A DNA stretch of 64,000 nucleotides from an uncultured Lachnospiraceae bacterium (GTDB lineage Bacteria > Bacillota > Clostridia > Lachnospirales > Lachnospiraceae). The notes beneath the pieces were generated by a model. That model did no database searches. It worked only from the letters and a program-made list of their open reading frames with translations, and had not been told where the DNA came from. Position 1 is the stretch's first letter, and the number at the start of each line of letters is the position of its first letter. Where the stretch lies: the NCBI GenBank assembly GCA_902783375.1, contig CACZQN010000049.1, forward strand, positions 1-64,000. The letters run 5' to 3'. Position numbers and translations under genes: made by a program. Below are positions 34,821-43,860 of this stretch, in pieces.

Positions 34821-37175
34821 TCAGCCGGCAGTCCGCTCGATGTCAATCACACCTTCCACCTGCCGGAGTTTTCCCATCAGTACATTCAGCTGGTTCGTGC
34901 CCGGAATCTCAAAGCCGATATCGATCGTCGCGGTGCCTGTCTTCGAAGAGCGCGCGGAAATCGATGTGATGCTGATCCCGGACTCTGTAAAGATACGCGA
35001 CAGATCCACGATCATGCCGTTCCGGTTATTTGCATAGATCTTCAGCTCTGTGATATAGTTCTGATCGTTCTGCGAGATCGCATCCTTCGACCACTCCGCC
35101 TCGATCAGGCGCTTCCGGTCTTCTTCCGGCAGATTCATCATATTGACGCAGTCTGTCCGGTGGATGGAGATGCCGCGGCCTCTGGTCACGAAACCGACGA
35201 TCTCATCCCCCGGCACCGGTGAGCAGCACTTTGAAAAATGAACCGCCACGTCGTGGATGCCGCGGACGACGATGCCGCCCCTGCTCTTCGACGCAGACCG
35301 GCTCTTCTCGCCGCCCTCTGCCGCGCTCTCAAGGATATCCTCGTCTGTGATATCTTCCGCTTCCTTCTTCCGTAGTTCTTCCTGCAGCTTGTTGACCACC
35401 TGGCCTTCCTTCAGGCCGCCGTGGCCGATCGCGGCGCAGACCGAATCCCAGTCCCGGAAGCCGTACTTGCGCATGGTGATTTCCATGAACTCCGGCTTCA
35501 GGATATCCGCCTGGACGATTCCCTTGGCTTTGCAGTACTGTGCAATCAGATCCCGTCCGCGGGAAATATTCTCTTCCTTCAGTTCCGTCCGGAACCACTG
35601 GTTGATCTTTGATTTTGCCTGCGTGGACTTGACGACATTCAGCCAGTCCCTGCTCGGTCCCTTCGAATTCTGGGACGTGATGATCTCAATCCGGTCCCCG
35701 TTCTGGATCTCGTAGTCGATATTGACAAGCCTGCCGTTGACTCTGGCGCCGACCATCTTGTTGCCGACTGCCGAGTGAATCGAGTAAGCAAAGTCGATCG
35801 GTGTCGATCCGGAAGGCAATGTCTTCACGTCACCATTCGGTGTGAAGCAGTAGACCTGATCAGAGAAGAGGTCCAGATCCTCTTTCAGAAGACCCAGGAA
35901 TTCGTGGTTATCATCTGATTCCGTCTGCCACTCAAGAATCTGCCGCAGCCAGACAAACTTGGCTGCTTCGCTGTCTTCCGTATTCTGTCCGTTCTGCCCT
36001 TCTTTGTATTTCCAGTGGGCAGCAATTCCGTATTCCGCCGTCCTGTGCATATCATAGGTGCGGATCTGGATCTCAAACGGCTGTCCCTGCGGCCCGATCA
36101 GGGTCGTGTGCAGAGACTGGTACATATTCGCCTTCGGCATGGCGATGTAATCCTTGAATCTTCCCGGAATCGGTGTGTACATCTCATGGATGATGCCGAG
36201 CACCGCATAGCAGTCCTTCACCGTCTTGACGATGACGCGGACCGCAAACAGGTCATAGATCTGATCCAGCGTCTTGTGCTGGTTCACCATCTTCTTATAG
36301 ATACTGAAGAAATGCTTCACCCGTCCGCCGATGGAGCACTCGATGCCCGCTTCGTCAAGGTGCACTTCCACTTCCTTGATGATATCGGAAATGAAGTTCT
36401 TGCGTTCCTCAGCCTGCAGCACCATCTTCTCGGAAAGCTCTTTATAGATCTCTGGTTCCAGATACTTCAGGGACAGGTCATCGAGTTCTGTCTTGATCTT
36501 GCTGATACCGAGGCGCTGCGCGATCGGTGCGTAGATGTCCATGGTCTCCCTGGACTTCTCGATCTGCTTCTGCGGGGACTGGTATTCCATGGTCCGCATG
36601 TTGTGCAGACGGTCCGCCAGCTTGATCAGGATGACCCGGATGTCCTTTGCCATCGCAAGGAACATCTTCCGAAGATTCTCCGCCTGAACCTCCACCTTAT
36701 CCATGGAATAGTTCAGCTGGGTCAGCTTTGTCACGCCGTCCACCAGTTCGAGCACTTCCTGACCGAATGTATCACGCAGTTCATCTTCTGAAACCGCCGT
36801 ATCCTCGATGACATCATGCAGCAGTCCTGCAATGATGGTTTCCTTATCCAGTTCCAGTTCTGCCAGAATGATCGCCACACAGAGCGGGTGGCAGATATAG
36901 GGTTCTCCGGACTTCCGCTTCTGCTCCCCGTGCGCCTTCTTCGCAACCTCATAGGCTTTCTCGATGATGGTGATATCAGCAGACGGATGATACTCCCGGA
37001 TGATCTGGACCAGCTGGGCATAGAGTTCAGCCGGTGGGGTAAACTCCGCCGGCGCAGATAGTTCCTGTTCCGATGATTCAATCTTCTTTTTCAGATTCTC
37101 ATCGGACGAAAGATATTCCGAGAAACTGTTTCTCAGCTCTGTCGAAGTGATCTCGTGAAAAGCATGCTCCGCCAT
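34821..37175 (-). CDS. relA: Bifunctional (p)ppGpp synthetase/hydrolase
   Basis: A 784-residue Rel protein controlling the stringent response. The HD hydrolase domain (about 75-200) keeps its HD pair in LLHDVIEDT (H120-D121). The synthetase domain has YQSLHTTLIGPQGQPFEIQ, then TGS (about 405-465), a Cys-containing zinc-finger-like part (HFSKCCSPVPGDEIVGFV) and an ACT domain at the end. Length exceeds the usual 730-740 owing to about 45 extra N-terminal residues. It has its own promoter and heads relA-hemZ-hisS-aspS-galM. Both active sites look intact. Confidence 0.96.
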   Translation of the reverse strand: MAEHAFHEITSTELRNSFSEYLSSDENLKKKIESSEQELSAPAEFTPPAELYAQLVQIIREYHPSADITIIEKAYEVAKKAHGEQKRKSGEPYICHPLCVAIILAELELDKETIIAGLLHDVIEDTAVSEDELRDTFGQEVLELVDGVTKLTQLNYSMDKVEVQAENLRKMFLAMAKDIRVILIKLADRLHNMRTMEYQSPQKQIEKSRETMDIYAPIAQRLGISKIKTELDDLSLKYLEPEIYKELSEKMVLQAEERKNFISDIIKEVEVHLDEAGIECSIGGRVKHFFSIYKKMVNQHKTLDQIYDLFAVRVIVKTVKDCYAVLGIIHEMYTPIPGRFKDYIAMPKANMYQSLHTTLIGPQGQPFEIQIRTYDMHRTAEYGIAAHWKYKEGQNGQNTEDSEAAKFVWLRQILEWQTESDDNHEFLGLLKEDLDLFSDQVYCFTPNGDVKTLPSGSTPIDFAYSIHSAVGNKMVGARVNGRLVNIDYEIQNGDRIEIITSQNSKGPSRDWLNVVKSTQAKSKINQWFRTELKEENISRGRDLIAQYCKAKGIVQADILKPEFMEITMRKYGFRDWDSVCAAIGHGGLKEGQVVNKLQEELRKKEAEDITDEDILESAAEGGEKSRSASKSRGGIVVRGIHDVAVHFSKCCSPVPGDEIVGFVTRGRGISIHRTDCVNMMNLPEEDRKRLIEAEWSKDAISQNDQNYITELKIYANNRNGMIVDLSRIFTESGISITSISARSSKTGTATIDIGFEIPGTNQLNVLMGKLRQVEGVIDIERTAG

Positions 37176-37246
37176 ATATACCTCACTTCAGAATCGATGA
37201 CCCAGTGGAACTGCAGATCCCTGCACAAATTGCAATGTAGCACTTT

Positions 37247-37275
37247 ATTATAGTCAATACCCCGCAAAAAATCAA
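37247..37275 (-). promoter_or_regulatory. Promoter for relA operon
   Basis: On the minus strand TTGATT (37270-37275), 17-base spacer and a perfect TATAAT (37247-37252). Its -35 box lies in the T run of the apt terminator. Confidence 0.7.
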
Positions 37276-37301
37276 GACACCGTCAAAAATCAGACGGTGT
37301 C
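37264..37301 (-). terminator. Terminator after apt
   Basis: A 9-bp stem GACACCGTC/GACGGTGTC followed by TTGATTTTTT on the minus strand. Confidence 0.8.
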
Positions 37302-37342
37302 CTGCTATTCTCATGACTCCAGGTCTTTTCAGTTGTCCTGCA

Positions 37343-37867
37343 TTATTTCCCCGGGTAGTGGATGACGGAAGAAACGTCATACTTTGCAAGCTTCTGTCTG
37401 CCCTCAAGGCCTTCGAGTTCCATCAGGAAGACGATCTTGACCACTTCTCCGCCGAGCTGCTCCACGAGCTTGCAGATCGCCTCCATGGTACCGCCTGTTG
37501 CAATCAGGTCGTCGATGATGACAACCTTGTCGCCCGGCTTGATTGCATCCTTGTGGATCTCGATCTCAGCCTGGCCATACTCCAGATCATACTTGATCGA
37601 CACGGTCTCTGCCGGAAGTTTTCCTTTCTTTCTGACCGGGACAAAGCCTTTATGCATATTATAGGCAATCGGCACGCCAAAGATAAATCCTCTGGACTCC
37701 GGTCCAAGGACGATATCATAATCAAGGCCATCGAGGCACGCTGCCATCTGGTCAACAGCCATGCGGAGACCATCCTTGTCCTGAAGAATTGTTGTGATAT
37801 CCCGGAACATCACGCCTTCTTCCGGGAAGTTAGGAATTGTTCTGACATAATCTTCAATCTTCTTCAT
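37343..37867 (-). CDS. apt: Adenine phosphoribosyltransferase
   Basis: A 174-residue salvage enzyme making AMP from adenine and PRPP. The PRPP loop is VVIIDDLIATGGTM and PESRGFIFG is conserved. Length is normal (about 170-180). Start ATG 37867 follows AAAGGAG by nine bases; the longer frame to 37972 overlaps recJ without support. recJ-apt-relA is a common order in Clostridia. Here a terminator and a new promoter separate apt from relA. Confidence 0.96.
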   Translation of the reverse strand: MKKIEDYVRTIPNFPEEGVMFRDITTILQDKDGLRMAVDQMAACLDGLDYDIVLGPESRGFIFGVPIAYNMHKGFVPVRKKGKLPAETVSIKYDLEYGQAEIEIHKDAIKPGDKVVIIDDLIATGGTMEAICKLVEQLGGEVVKIVFLMELEGLEGRQKLAKYDVSSVIHYPGK

Positions 37868-37968
37868 CTCTTTGTTCTCCTTTATGATACAGCCGGGACA
37901 TGCACATATATCCTGCGGCCTAACAGAAAAATGATACCATACACCATCACTTTTTACAACAGGAACTT

Positions 37969-39768
37969 TCACCGGAAATGCCGGATCATCAGCTGGATGC
38001 TCCGGTTCCCGCGATATTCATTGACCTCCGGTGAATACAGGATATCCATCACAGCGTCCCCGCTTCCAGCAACCATCTGCCGGAACGTTCCTGCGCCGCA
38101 TTTTTCATCGAGAAATGCAGCAAAATCCTCTGCCGGCATGAAGAGCATCCCGGTATATCCTGCGCCGCCGCTTCCGTCCGTCAGGCTGAGACGAAGTGCA
38201 TTGCGGTTGATGCCAAGCACACGGATCTCATGAATGTGCACATCCTTTCTGGCAAACAGCGGGTGCTCATTCCCGGTTCCGAACGGCGCCATCCGGTCCA
38301 CTTCTGCGATCAGGCGCTCATCTGCATAGGCGAAAGGAAGCACCATGTCAAAGGTGATTCTGGGGCTCAGATCCTCCTCTGTCAGGGTGGTCCGCGCATT
38401 CAGCGCTCTTCGCAGTTCTTCTACTGCTGCTTCCTGTTCCGCTGTTGTTTCGCCCGCCATGGTAAATCCCGCAGCCATCGGATGACCGCCGAACTTCTGG
38501 AAGAGTTCCGCACAGGCAGACAGTTCTTCATACATCGAATATGCCTCGATGGATCGTCCGGATCCCTTGACGCCGCTCTCGGCCAGGACCAGCAGCAGGG
38601 TCGGCTTGTGAAACTTTTCCTTGATTCTCCCGGCAATGATCCCCGCGATGCTCTCGTGGACGTCCGGGAGATACAGGACCAGCACCCGGTCATCCGCATA
38701 TTCCTCCGATCCCGCGATGGCTTCCGCCATGTGAACGCCCTGCTCGGTTATCAGCTTTCGTTCTTCATTCAGCTGCACGAGATGATCCGCGGCTGTTCTT
38801 GCAGTTCCTTCATCTGCAGCCAGGAACAGCCGCATCGCCTCTTCTGCGGTAGCAAGCCTTCCGGATGCATTGATACAGGGTCCCAGGACAAAGCCGCAGT
38901 GATAGACCGTAATCGTCCTGTCCGCGAGACCCGTCCGCTCGATCAGTGCCTGGAATCCGGGGGTGTCCGTGACATTCATCTGACGGAGTCCCTTCGTGAC
39001 GATGGTCCGGTTCTCCCCGGTCAGAGGGCAGACATCACAGATGGTTGCCAGTGCCGCATACTGATAATACCGCTTCCAGTCATCCGGCAGGACACCTCCC
39101 GGGAGACACCCCTCTTCTGCGGCCATCCGGTACAGTTTTCGGATCAGCTGCAGCGCGATGCCGGCACCACAGAGTTCCTTATAGGAATACGAACAATCCT
39201 CCTGCTTCGGATCCGTGATGGTATCTGCCGGCGGCAGCGGCTGATACGTCGGGATCTCATGATGATCCGTAATCAGGACCGTCAGCCCCTTTTCCTTCGC
39301 ATATCCCACTTCCGCAAAAGCAGAGATTCCATTATCACAGGTCAGGATGGTATCCACCCGGTCCTCGATCGCCATATCGATCAGATGCTGGTTCAGTCCG
39401 TATCCGTCCTGGATCCGGTCCGGAATGGCAAAGGACCGCTCCGCTCCCAGCGCACCCAGTCCCCGGTACAGGATGACCGTTGACATTACGCCGTCCACAT
39501 CATAATCCCCGATGATCCGGATCGGCTTCTTCTCCCGGATCTTCATCAGAAGAATCCGGCAGGCCTTTTCCAGATCTTTCATATTCGTCGGATCCTGCGG
39601 TTCCGCCTCCGCCGCAGAAAGGAAAGCATCGATTGCTTCATCTGTCTGCAGGCCCCGATTCACCAGCAGTCTGGCGGTGATCGGGCTGATCTGGAATCTC
39701 TCCGCAATCTGATTGAAATCTCCGTGATAATTCCGGATAAACCATCGTTCTTTCGGCATAAATCCCAT
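37969..39768 (-). CDS. recJ: Single-stranded-DNA-specific exonuclease RecJ
   Basis: A 599-residue 5'-3' exonuclease for recombination and mismatch repair. DHH-family motifs are GDYDVDGVMST, CDNGIS and TDHHE; the DHHA1 section has GSGRSIEAYSM and GGHPMAAGFT. Length is in range (560-600 in many bacteria). The start is ATG 39768 with AAAGGA six bases upstream. It lies downstream of udp-cdd and a short ORF. Confidence 0.95.
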   Translation of the reverse strand: MGFMPKERWFIRNYHGDFNQIAERFQISPITARLLVNRGLQTDEAIDAFLSAAEAEPQDPTNMKDLEKACRILLMKIREKKPIRIIGDYDVDGVMSTVILYRGLGALGAERSFAIPDRIQDGYGLNQHLIDMAIEDRVDTILTCDNGISAFAEVGYAKEKGLTVLITDHHEIPTYQPLPPADTITDPKQEDCSYSYKELCGAGIALQLIRKLYRMAAEEGCLPGGVLPDDWKRYYQYAALATICDVCPLTGENRTIVTKGLRQMNVTDTPGFQALIERTGLADRTITVYHCGFVLGPCINASGRLATAEEAMRLFLAADEGTARTAADHLVQLNEERKLITEQGVHMAEAIAGSEEYADDRVLVLYLPDVHESIAGIIAGRIKEKFHKPTLLLVLAESGVKGSGRSIEAYSMYEELSACAELFQKFGGHPMAAGFTMAGETTAEQEAAVEELRRALNARTTLTEEDLSPRITFDMVLPFAYADERLIAEVDRMAPFGTGNEHPLFARKDVHIHEIRVLGINRNALRLSLTDGSGGAGYTGMLFMPAEDFAAFLDEKCGAGTFRQMVAGSGDAVMDILYSPEVNEYRGNRSIQLMIRHFR

Positions 39769-39778
39769 GTTTGTTCCT

Positions 39779-40012
39779 TTACTCGTCAAACTCCAGCGTC
39801 GCATAGAACCCCTGCGGCCGTTCTTCATATGCGACGACGATGCCTTTCCGTGTGTGCAGGGCTTCGGAGAACGGGATGTTCCCACTCATACCATAGGCAT
39901 GTTCGATCGTATAATAGAGGAAATTATCCATCTCTGTCTCCGTCACGCTGAGATGGTCCCCGACTTCCATCAGATTCGGCCGTTCGACTTTAAATTCCAT
40001 TCTACGTTTCAT
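39779..40012 (-). CDS. Small conserved-looking protein, function unknown
   Basis: A 77-residue soluble protein between cdd and recJ. It includes EFKVERPNLMEVGDHL, a helical central part and ends GFYATLEFDE. No membrane segment or known motif was recognised. Two starts are possible: ATG 40012 (inside cdd, near AGGTGG) or ATG 40000 just after the cdd stop; the first has the better ribosome site. Tight packing supports a real gene in the same operon. Confidence 0.6.
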   Translation of the reverse strand: MKRRMEFKVERPNLMEVGDHLSVTETEMDNFLYYTIEHAYGMSGNIPFSEALHTRKGIVVAYEERPQGFYATLEFDE

Positions 40013-40466
40013 CTTCCACCTGCATTTCCACAGTGAGCGAAGCCGGGCCGAAGCCGGCCGGCAGCATTTCTTCAAGTGAATAGAGCTGATAGGTCTCCGG
40101 ATCTTTTGCACAGATGATGGTGAAAGTTTCCGGATGACAGAACTCCATCAGCACCTGTCTGCACATGCCGCAGGGTGTACAGACCGAAGACGGGTCTTTC
40201 CCGGCAGGGCCTCCCACAACGGCAATGGCAGAAAATTCGCGATTGCCCTCGCTCACCGCCTTGAAGATGGCGGTTCTCTCTGCACAGTTGCCCGGAGAAT
40301 AGGCAGCATTCTCAATGTTGCATCCGGTCACAATTCTTCCGTCCCCGAGCAGCAGCGCTGCCCCGACCGCAAAGCGGGAATATGGGCAGTACGACTGCTC
40401 TCTGGCTTTCATGGCCATCCTGATCAGTTCCCGGATAACCGCATCACGAAGGGTCTGATTCTTCAT
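40002..40466 (-). CDS. cdd: Cytidine deaminase
   Basis: A 154-residue zinc enzyme converting cytidine to uridine. The zinc site is CAERTA (C61, with Glu63) and PCGMC (C99, C102). Length is slightly above the usual 130-136 because of a C-terminal extension (last 20 residues). It overlaps udp by 23 bases, so cytidine to uridine to uracil is one coupled salvage route. Start ATG at 40466. Confidence 0.95.
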   Translation of the reverse strand: MKNQTLRDAVIRELIRMAMKAREQSYCPYSRFAVGAALLLGDGRIVTGCNIENAAYSPGNCAERTAIFKAVSEGNREFSAIAVVGGPAGKDPSSVCTPCGMCRQVLMEFCHPETFTIICAKDPETYQLYSLEEMLPAGFGPASLTVEMQVEDET

Positions 40467-41241
40467 GTTCCTTATCCTCTCTGATCAGCCTGCGGATCGC
40501 GGCAACCGCAACCCGGATTGCCTGGTCTGTATCATGTACCGTCGGGTTCGGAAGGCCCATTTTTGCCCGTTCCTGATTCGCCATGACAAGCAGAATCGCA
40601 CCTGCACGAACATGCAGTGCCGCGGCGATCGTAAACAGGGCTGCTGACTCCATCTCGGAAGCAAGGCACCCGAGTCTGCACCACGCAGACCATTTCGACA
40701 GCAGCTCATCCGCCACCGGCATCCGTTCCGGCGAATGCTGTCCGTAGAAAGAATCCTTACACTGAACAACACCAGTATGCGTGCGGAAGTCGGATTCCTT
40801 TGCCGCCTCCATCAGGCTGATGAGAACCTCCGGGTTTGCAACTGCCGGGAATTCGATCGGTGCATATTCCCTGGAGGTTCCTTCCATCCGGATCGCCGCT
40901 TCCGCGATCACCAGATCCCCGGAGAGAACATCCTCCTGCATCCCGCCACAGGTACCGACGCGGATAAAGGTATCCGCACCGCACTCCACCAGTTCTTCGA
41001 TGGCAATTGCAGCAGAAGGTCCGCCGATGCCGGTCGATGTAACCGTAACCGGCACGCCGTCCAGCTTCCCGGTGATGGTGATATACTCCCTGCTGTCCGC
41101 AATCTGCACGGGATCATCAAAATAAGCAGCGATCTTCGCGCACCGCTTCGGATCACCCGGCAGAATGACATATTTCCCGATCTCTCCTTTTTTTACCTGA
41201 AGATGGTACACCCGTTCCGGATCCAATGAATAATTCGGCAT
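40444..41241 (-). CDS. udp: Uridine phosphorylase
   Basis: A 265-residue NP-I family phosphorylase splitting uridine to uracil and ribose-1-phosphate. [24 protein letters not shown], the [18 protein letters not shown] insertion and [11 protein letters not shown] are present; the last Glu binds ribose. It begins after AAAGGAG and is first of udp-cdd-ORF-recJ-apt. It is divergent from the AEC transporter. Purine-type phosphorylases are less likely because of the [11 protein letters not shown] section. Confidence 0.92.
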   Translation of the reverse strand: MPNYSLDPERVYHLQVKKGEIGKYVILPGDPKRCAKIAAYFDDPVQIADSREYITITGKLDGVPVTVTSTGIGGPSAAIAIEELVECGADTFIRVGTCGGMQEDVLSGDLVIAEAAIRMEGTSREYAPIEFPAVANPEVLISLMEAAKESDFRTHTGVVQCKDSFYGQHSPERMPVADELLSKWSAWCRLGCLASEMESAALFTIAAALHVRAGAILLVMANQERAKMGLPNPTVHDTDQAIRVAVAAIRRLIREDKEHEESDPS

Positions 41242-41259
41242 TTTTCTCTCCTTTCCCCC

Positions 41260-41288
41260 TTAACAAGTAAAATGATTTGCGTTATAGT
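41260..41288 (+). promoter_or_regulatory. Promoter for AEC transporter
   Basis: TTAACA (41260-41265), 17-base spacer, TATAGT (41283-41288). This places the transcript start near 41295, downstream of an alternative start codon at 41277. Confidence 0.6.
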
Positions 41289-41348
41289 GTATGCATTGTG
41301 TCCTTTATATCTGTCAGACCTGCAGCTGAAAGCAAACGGAGTGAGACT

Positions 41349-42281
41349 ATGTCTACAAGCATTCTACTGATCCAGCAGATCCTTTCCATGTTCCTGTCCC
41401 TGATCGTCGGCTACATCATCGTCAAGACCGATATTCTCGAAGTACAGGATGCCGGCCCGATCTCGACCGTGGTCCTCTATGTCATCTGTCCCTGTACGAT
41501 CATCAATGCCTTCCTGGTGGAATTCTCACCGGACCGCCTCCGGGGCTTCCTGCTGGCAACGGCGCTGGCCACGATCGCCACGCTCCTCTTTATCCTGATC
41601 TCCTATCTGCTGAAGAAACCGCTGAAGCTGGATGCCATCGAGATGGGAAGCATCAGTTACCCGAACGCGGGGAATCTGATCCTGCCGATCGTAACCTCCG
41701 TGCTTGGTCCGGAATTCGTCATCTATGCCTGCCCGTATGTGATGGTGCAGACCTTCTTCATGTGGACACACCTGAATTCCATGATCAAAGGGGAGACACA
41801 CCTGAATCTCAAGAAGATCCTGACCAATATCAACGTCCTGGCCCTGTTCTTCGGTCTCTTCCTGTTCGTCACCAGGCTGAAGCTACCTGCTGTCCTGACC
41901 AGTTTTATCAGCAGCATGGGCGGCTGTATCGGACCCTTAAGCATGCTGATCATCGGCATGGCCATCGGCAAGGCGGATCTGAAGACCATCTTCCTGCGTC
42001 CGAGGAATTATCTGATCTGTTCCCTGCGTCTGCTGCTGATGCCGCTTCTCTTCATCCTGTTCATCAAGATCACCGGCATCGCCTACCTCTTCCCGGAGGC
42101 ATACCAGATCTGCATGATCGTCCTGTTCGCCGCAGGATCTTCCGCAGCATCCACCGTCTCCCAGATGGCAACCGCTTATGGCAAGGATGCGTTTGAGGCC
42201 AGCATGATCAACGTGATGAGCGTCCTGCTCCTCATCGTCACGCTGCCGCTCATGATCATGATCTATCACGCCGTCATCTGA
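41349..42281 (+). CDS. AEC family transporter
   Basis: A 310-residue membrane protein of the auxin-efflux-carrier family with about ten helices in a five-plus-five arrangement (residues 5-125 and 165-308). Bacterial members often carry malate or other small organic acids. The pattern SISYPNAGNLILPIV in the first half and AAGSSAASTVSQMA in the second half fit the crossover regions of the fold. Start ATG 41349 follows GGAG seven bases away. It is monocistronic, with its own promoter and terminator. Substrate is not shown. Confidence 0.88.
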   Translation: MSTSILLIQQILSMFLSLIVGYIIVKTDILEVQDAGPISTVVLYVICPCTIINAFLVEFSPDRLRGFLLATALATIATLLFILISYLLKKPLKLDAIEMGSISYPNAGNLILPIVTSVLGPEFVIYACPYVMVQTFFMWTHLNSMIKGETHLNLKKILTNINVLALFFGLFLFVTRLKLPAVLTSFISSMGGCIGPLSMLIIGMAIGKADLKTIFLRPRNYLICSLRLLLMPLLFILFIKITGIAYLFPEAYQICMIVLFAAGSSAASTVSQMATAYGKDAFEASMINVMSVLLLIVTLPLMIMIYHAVI

Positions 42282-42322
42282 TCCATGCGGCACACTTCCT
42301 GACAGTCCCCAAGAAATACAAC

Positions 42323-42366
42323 ACCGGCAGTACCTGAATCAGAGACTGCCGGTCTTATTTTTTATT
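42323..42366 (+). terminator. Terminator after AEC transporter
   Basis: A 9-bp stem ACCGGCAGT/ACTGCCGGT (42323-42331, 42345-42353) is followed by CTTATTTTTTATT. Confidence 0.85.
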
Positions 42367-42369
42367 CAA

Positions 42370-42550
42370 GAGGCCCAGTATGCCGGTTCCTGAATCTTGA
42401 CTCCTAACTCTCGTTAGGTGGGCAACCGCATGTGCCAATCTGCCTTCCACTGAGAACAATTGCGGCCTGACATCCGGGCACAGATATAGGAATCCCGTAT
42501 TCTGTCATGTAGGTTCAAAACACCAGGAGTTGTCGAACATCCCAGGCTCA
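42370..42550 (-). ncRNA. ssrS: Probable 6S RNA
   Basis: No protein is encoded, yet a near-consensus minus-strand promoter lies just upstream (TTGCAA, 17 bases, TATGAT). The roughly 181-base transcript closes on itself: GAGCCUGGGAUG at its start pairs with CAUACUGGGCCUC at its end, giving one long rod. Inside are UUUUGAACCUACAU, an internal arm (CCGCAAUUG...), and a small hairpin CCUAACGAGAGUUAGG on the 3' side of a central bubble, all as in Firmicutes 6S RNAs. 6S RNA mimics an open promoter and holds RNA polymerase in stationary phase. The family call rests on recall of the pattern, not on a covariance search. Confidence 0.72.
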
Positions 42551-42555
42551 TATTT

Positions 42556-42584
42556 ATCATACCATTTGTGTTTTTTCTTTGCAA
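42556..42584 (-). promoter_or_regulatory. Promoter for the 6S-like RNA
   Basis: On the minus strand TTGCAA (42579-42584), 17-base spacer, TATGAT (42556-42561). The folC stop codon TGA lies within the -10 box. Confidence 0.75.
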
Positions 42585-43792
42585 GTCATTCCGAGAACTT
42601 CTCCGATAAAATATAGCGATCCGAAGATACAGATCTTCTCATCCGCATCCGCCGCGAACGCTGCCTGTACTGCTTCCGGCACGGAGGAAAAGCAATCAGA
42701 AGGAATTCCCATCGCCCGGATCTTGTCGCGCAGGGCTTCTGCCGGAAGGGCTCGCGAACTCTCCGGCGTCACCGTATCGATCCGGCAGGCGAGATCCGCC
42801 ATATCTTCCGCCATCTCATCGTAATCCTTGTCCGCCAGCACCCCCATGATGAAATGATACTTTTCACCCGGATGCAGATTGGAAAGGCTCTCGTGCAATG
42901 CACGGACACCATGGCTGTTGTGGGCACCGTCCACCAGAATCTCCGGTGCATCCGAGATCTTCTGGAAGCGGCCGGGCCATGCAGCCTTCTGCAGTCCTTC
43001 TTCGAGTGCTTCATCCGAGATGGCATATCCGCCCTCCCGCAGGATCTTCGCTGTCTGGATCGCAATGGCCGCGTTCATTTTCTGGTAGACGCCCGGAAGC
43101 CCCAGCTTCATCGAATCCGCCATCTGCGCCGGTGCGTCATAAAAGGCACAGCCAAGCGCAGCTGCCCGTTCCTTCAGCACCGCATATGCCTCCGCTTCCT
43201 GCGAGCCGGTCACCACCGGGACACCCGGTTTGAAGATTCCGGCCTTCTCCCCTGCAATCTCTGTCAGCGTATTGCCAAGCAGCTGCATATGGTCAAAACC
43301 GATCGGTGTGATGACTGCCGCAAGCGGAATGCCAAGCGCCGTCGTCGCATCCAGTTTCCCGCCGAGCCCGGTCTCGATCACGGCGATATCGCACTGCTCT
43401 TCTTCAAAGATTCTGGCAGCCATGACCGTGGCGAAGTCGAACATCCCGCCGCTGATCCCGGCCTCTTCCGCCGTCTGCATCATCTCTTCTGCAATCTGGT
43501 CTGCGCGTTCCCTCGGAATCGGGATGCCGTTGATCCGGATCCGCTCCGTGAAATCCACCAGATGCGGGGATGTGAACAGCCCTGTCTTGTAGCCTGCCTC
43601 ACGAAGAATGGCGGCCAGAAAAGAGCATACGGAACCCTTTCCGTTCGTCCCTGCCACATGGATATATGGCACCCGTCCGTAGTGGAACAGCCCTCTGCTC
43701 TCATACAGATGCAAAAGCCGGTCCGCAACCACAATTCCAGGCTCCTTGCCGAACCGCCGGAAATGCTCCAATCTCGTTACACTATCCTGCAT
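42557..43792 (-). CDS. folC: Folylpolyglutamate synthase
   Basis: A 411-residue Mur-ligase-like enzyme adding glutamates to folate. The P-loop is VAGTNGKGSVCSFL (about 47-60); TSPHLVDFTERI and ETGLGGKLDAT are diagnostic. The start is ATG 43792 since GGAGG lies five bases upstream; the ATG at 43804 overlaps that site. It is the last gene after comEC. Its stop sits in the -10 box of the next RNA gene. A dual dihydrofolate synthase role is possible. Confidence 0.94.
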   Translation of the reverse strand: MQDSVTRLEHFRRFGKEPGIVVADRLLHLYESRGLFHYGRVPYIHVAGTNGKGSVCSFLAAILREAGYKTGLFTSPHLVDFTERIRINGIPIPRERADQIAEEMMQTAEEAGISGGMFDFATVMAARIFEEEQCDIAVIETGLGGKLDATTALGIPLAAVITPIGFDHMQLLGNTLTEIAGEKAGIFKPGVPVVTGSQEAEAYAVLKERAAALGCAFYDAPAQMADSMKLGLPGVYQKMNAAIAIQTAKILREGGYAISDEALEEGLQKAAWPGRFQKISDAPEILVDGAHNSHGVRALHESLSNLHPGEKYHFIMGVLADKDYDEMAEDMADLACRIDTVTPESSRALPAEALRDKIRAMGIPSDCFSSVPEAVQAAFAADADEKICIFGSLYFIGEVLGMTCKEKTQMV

Positions 43793-43860
43793 ACCACCCT
43801 CCATTATCTACAGCCTTACCTGCATACCATCCCAGTTATACCCCAGTCGCTTCCCGTCTG

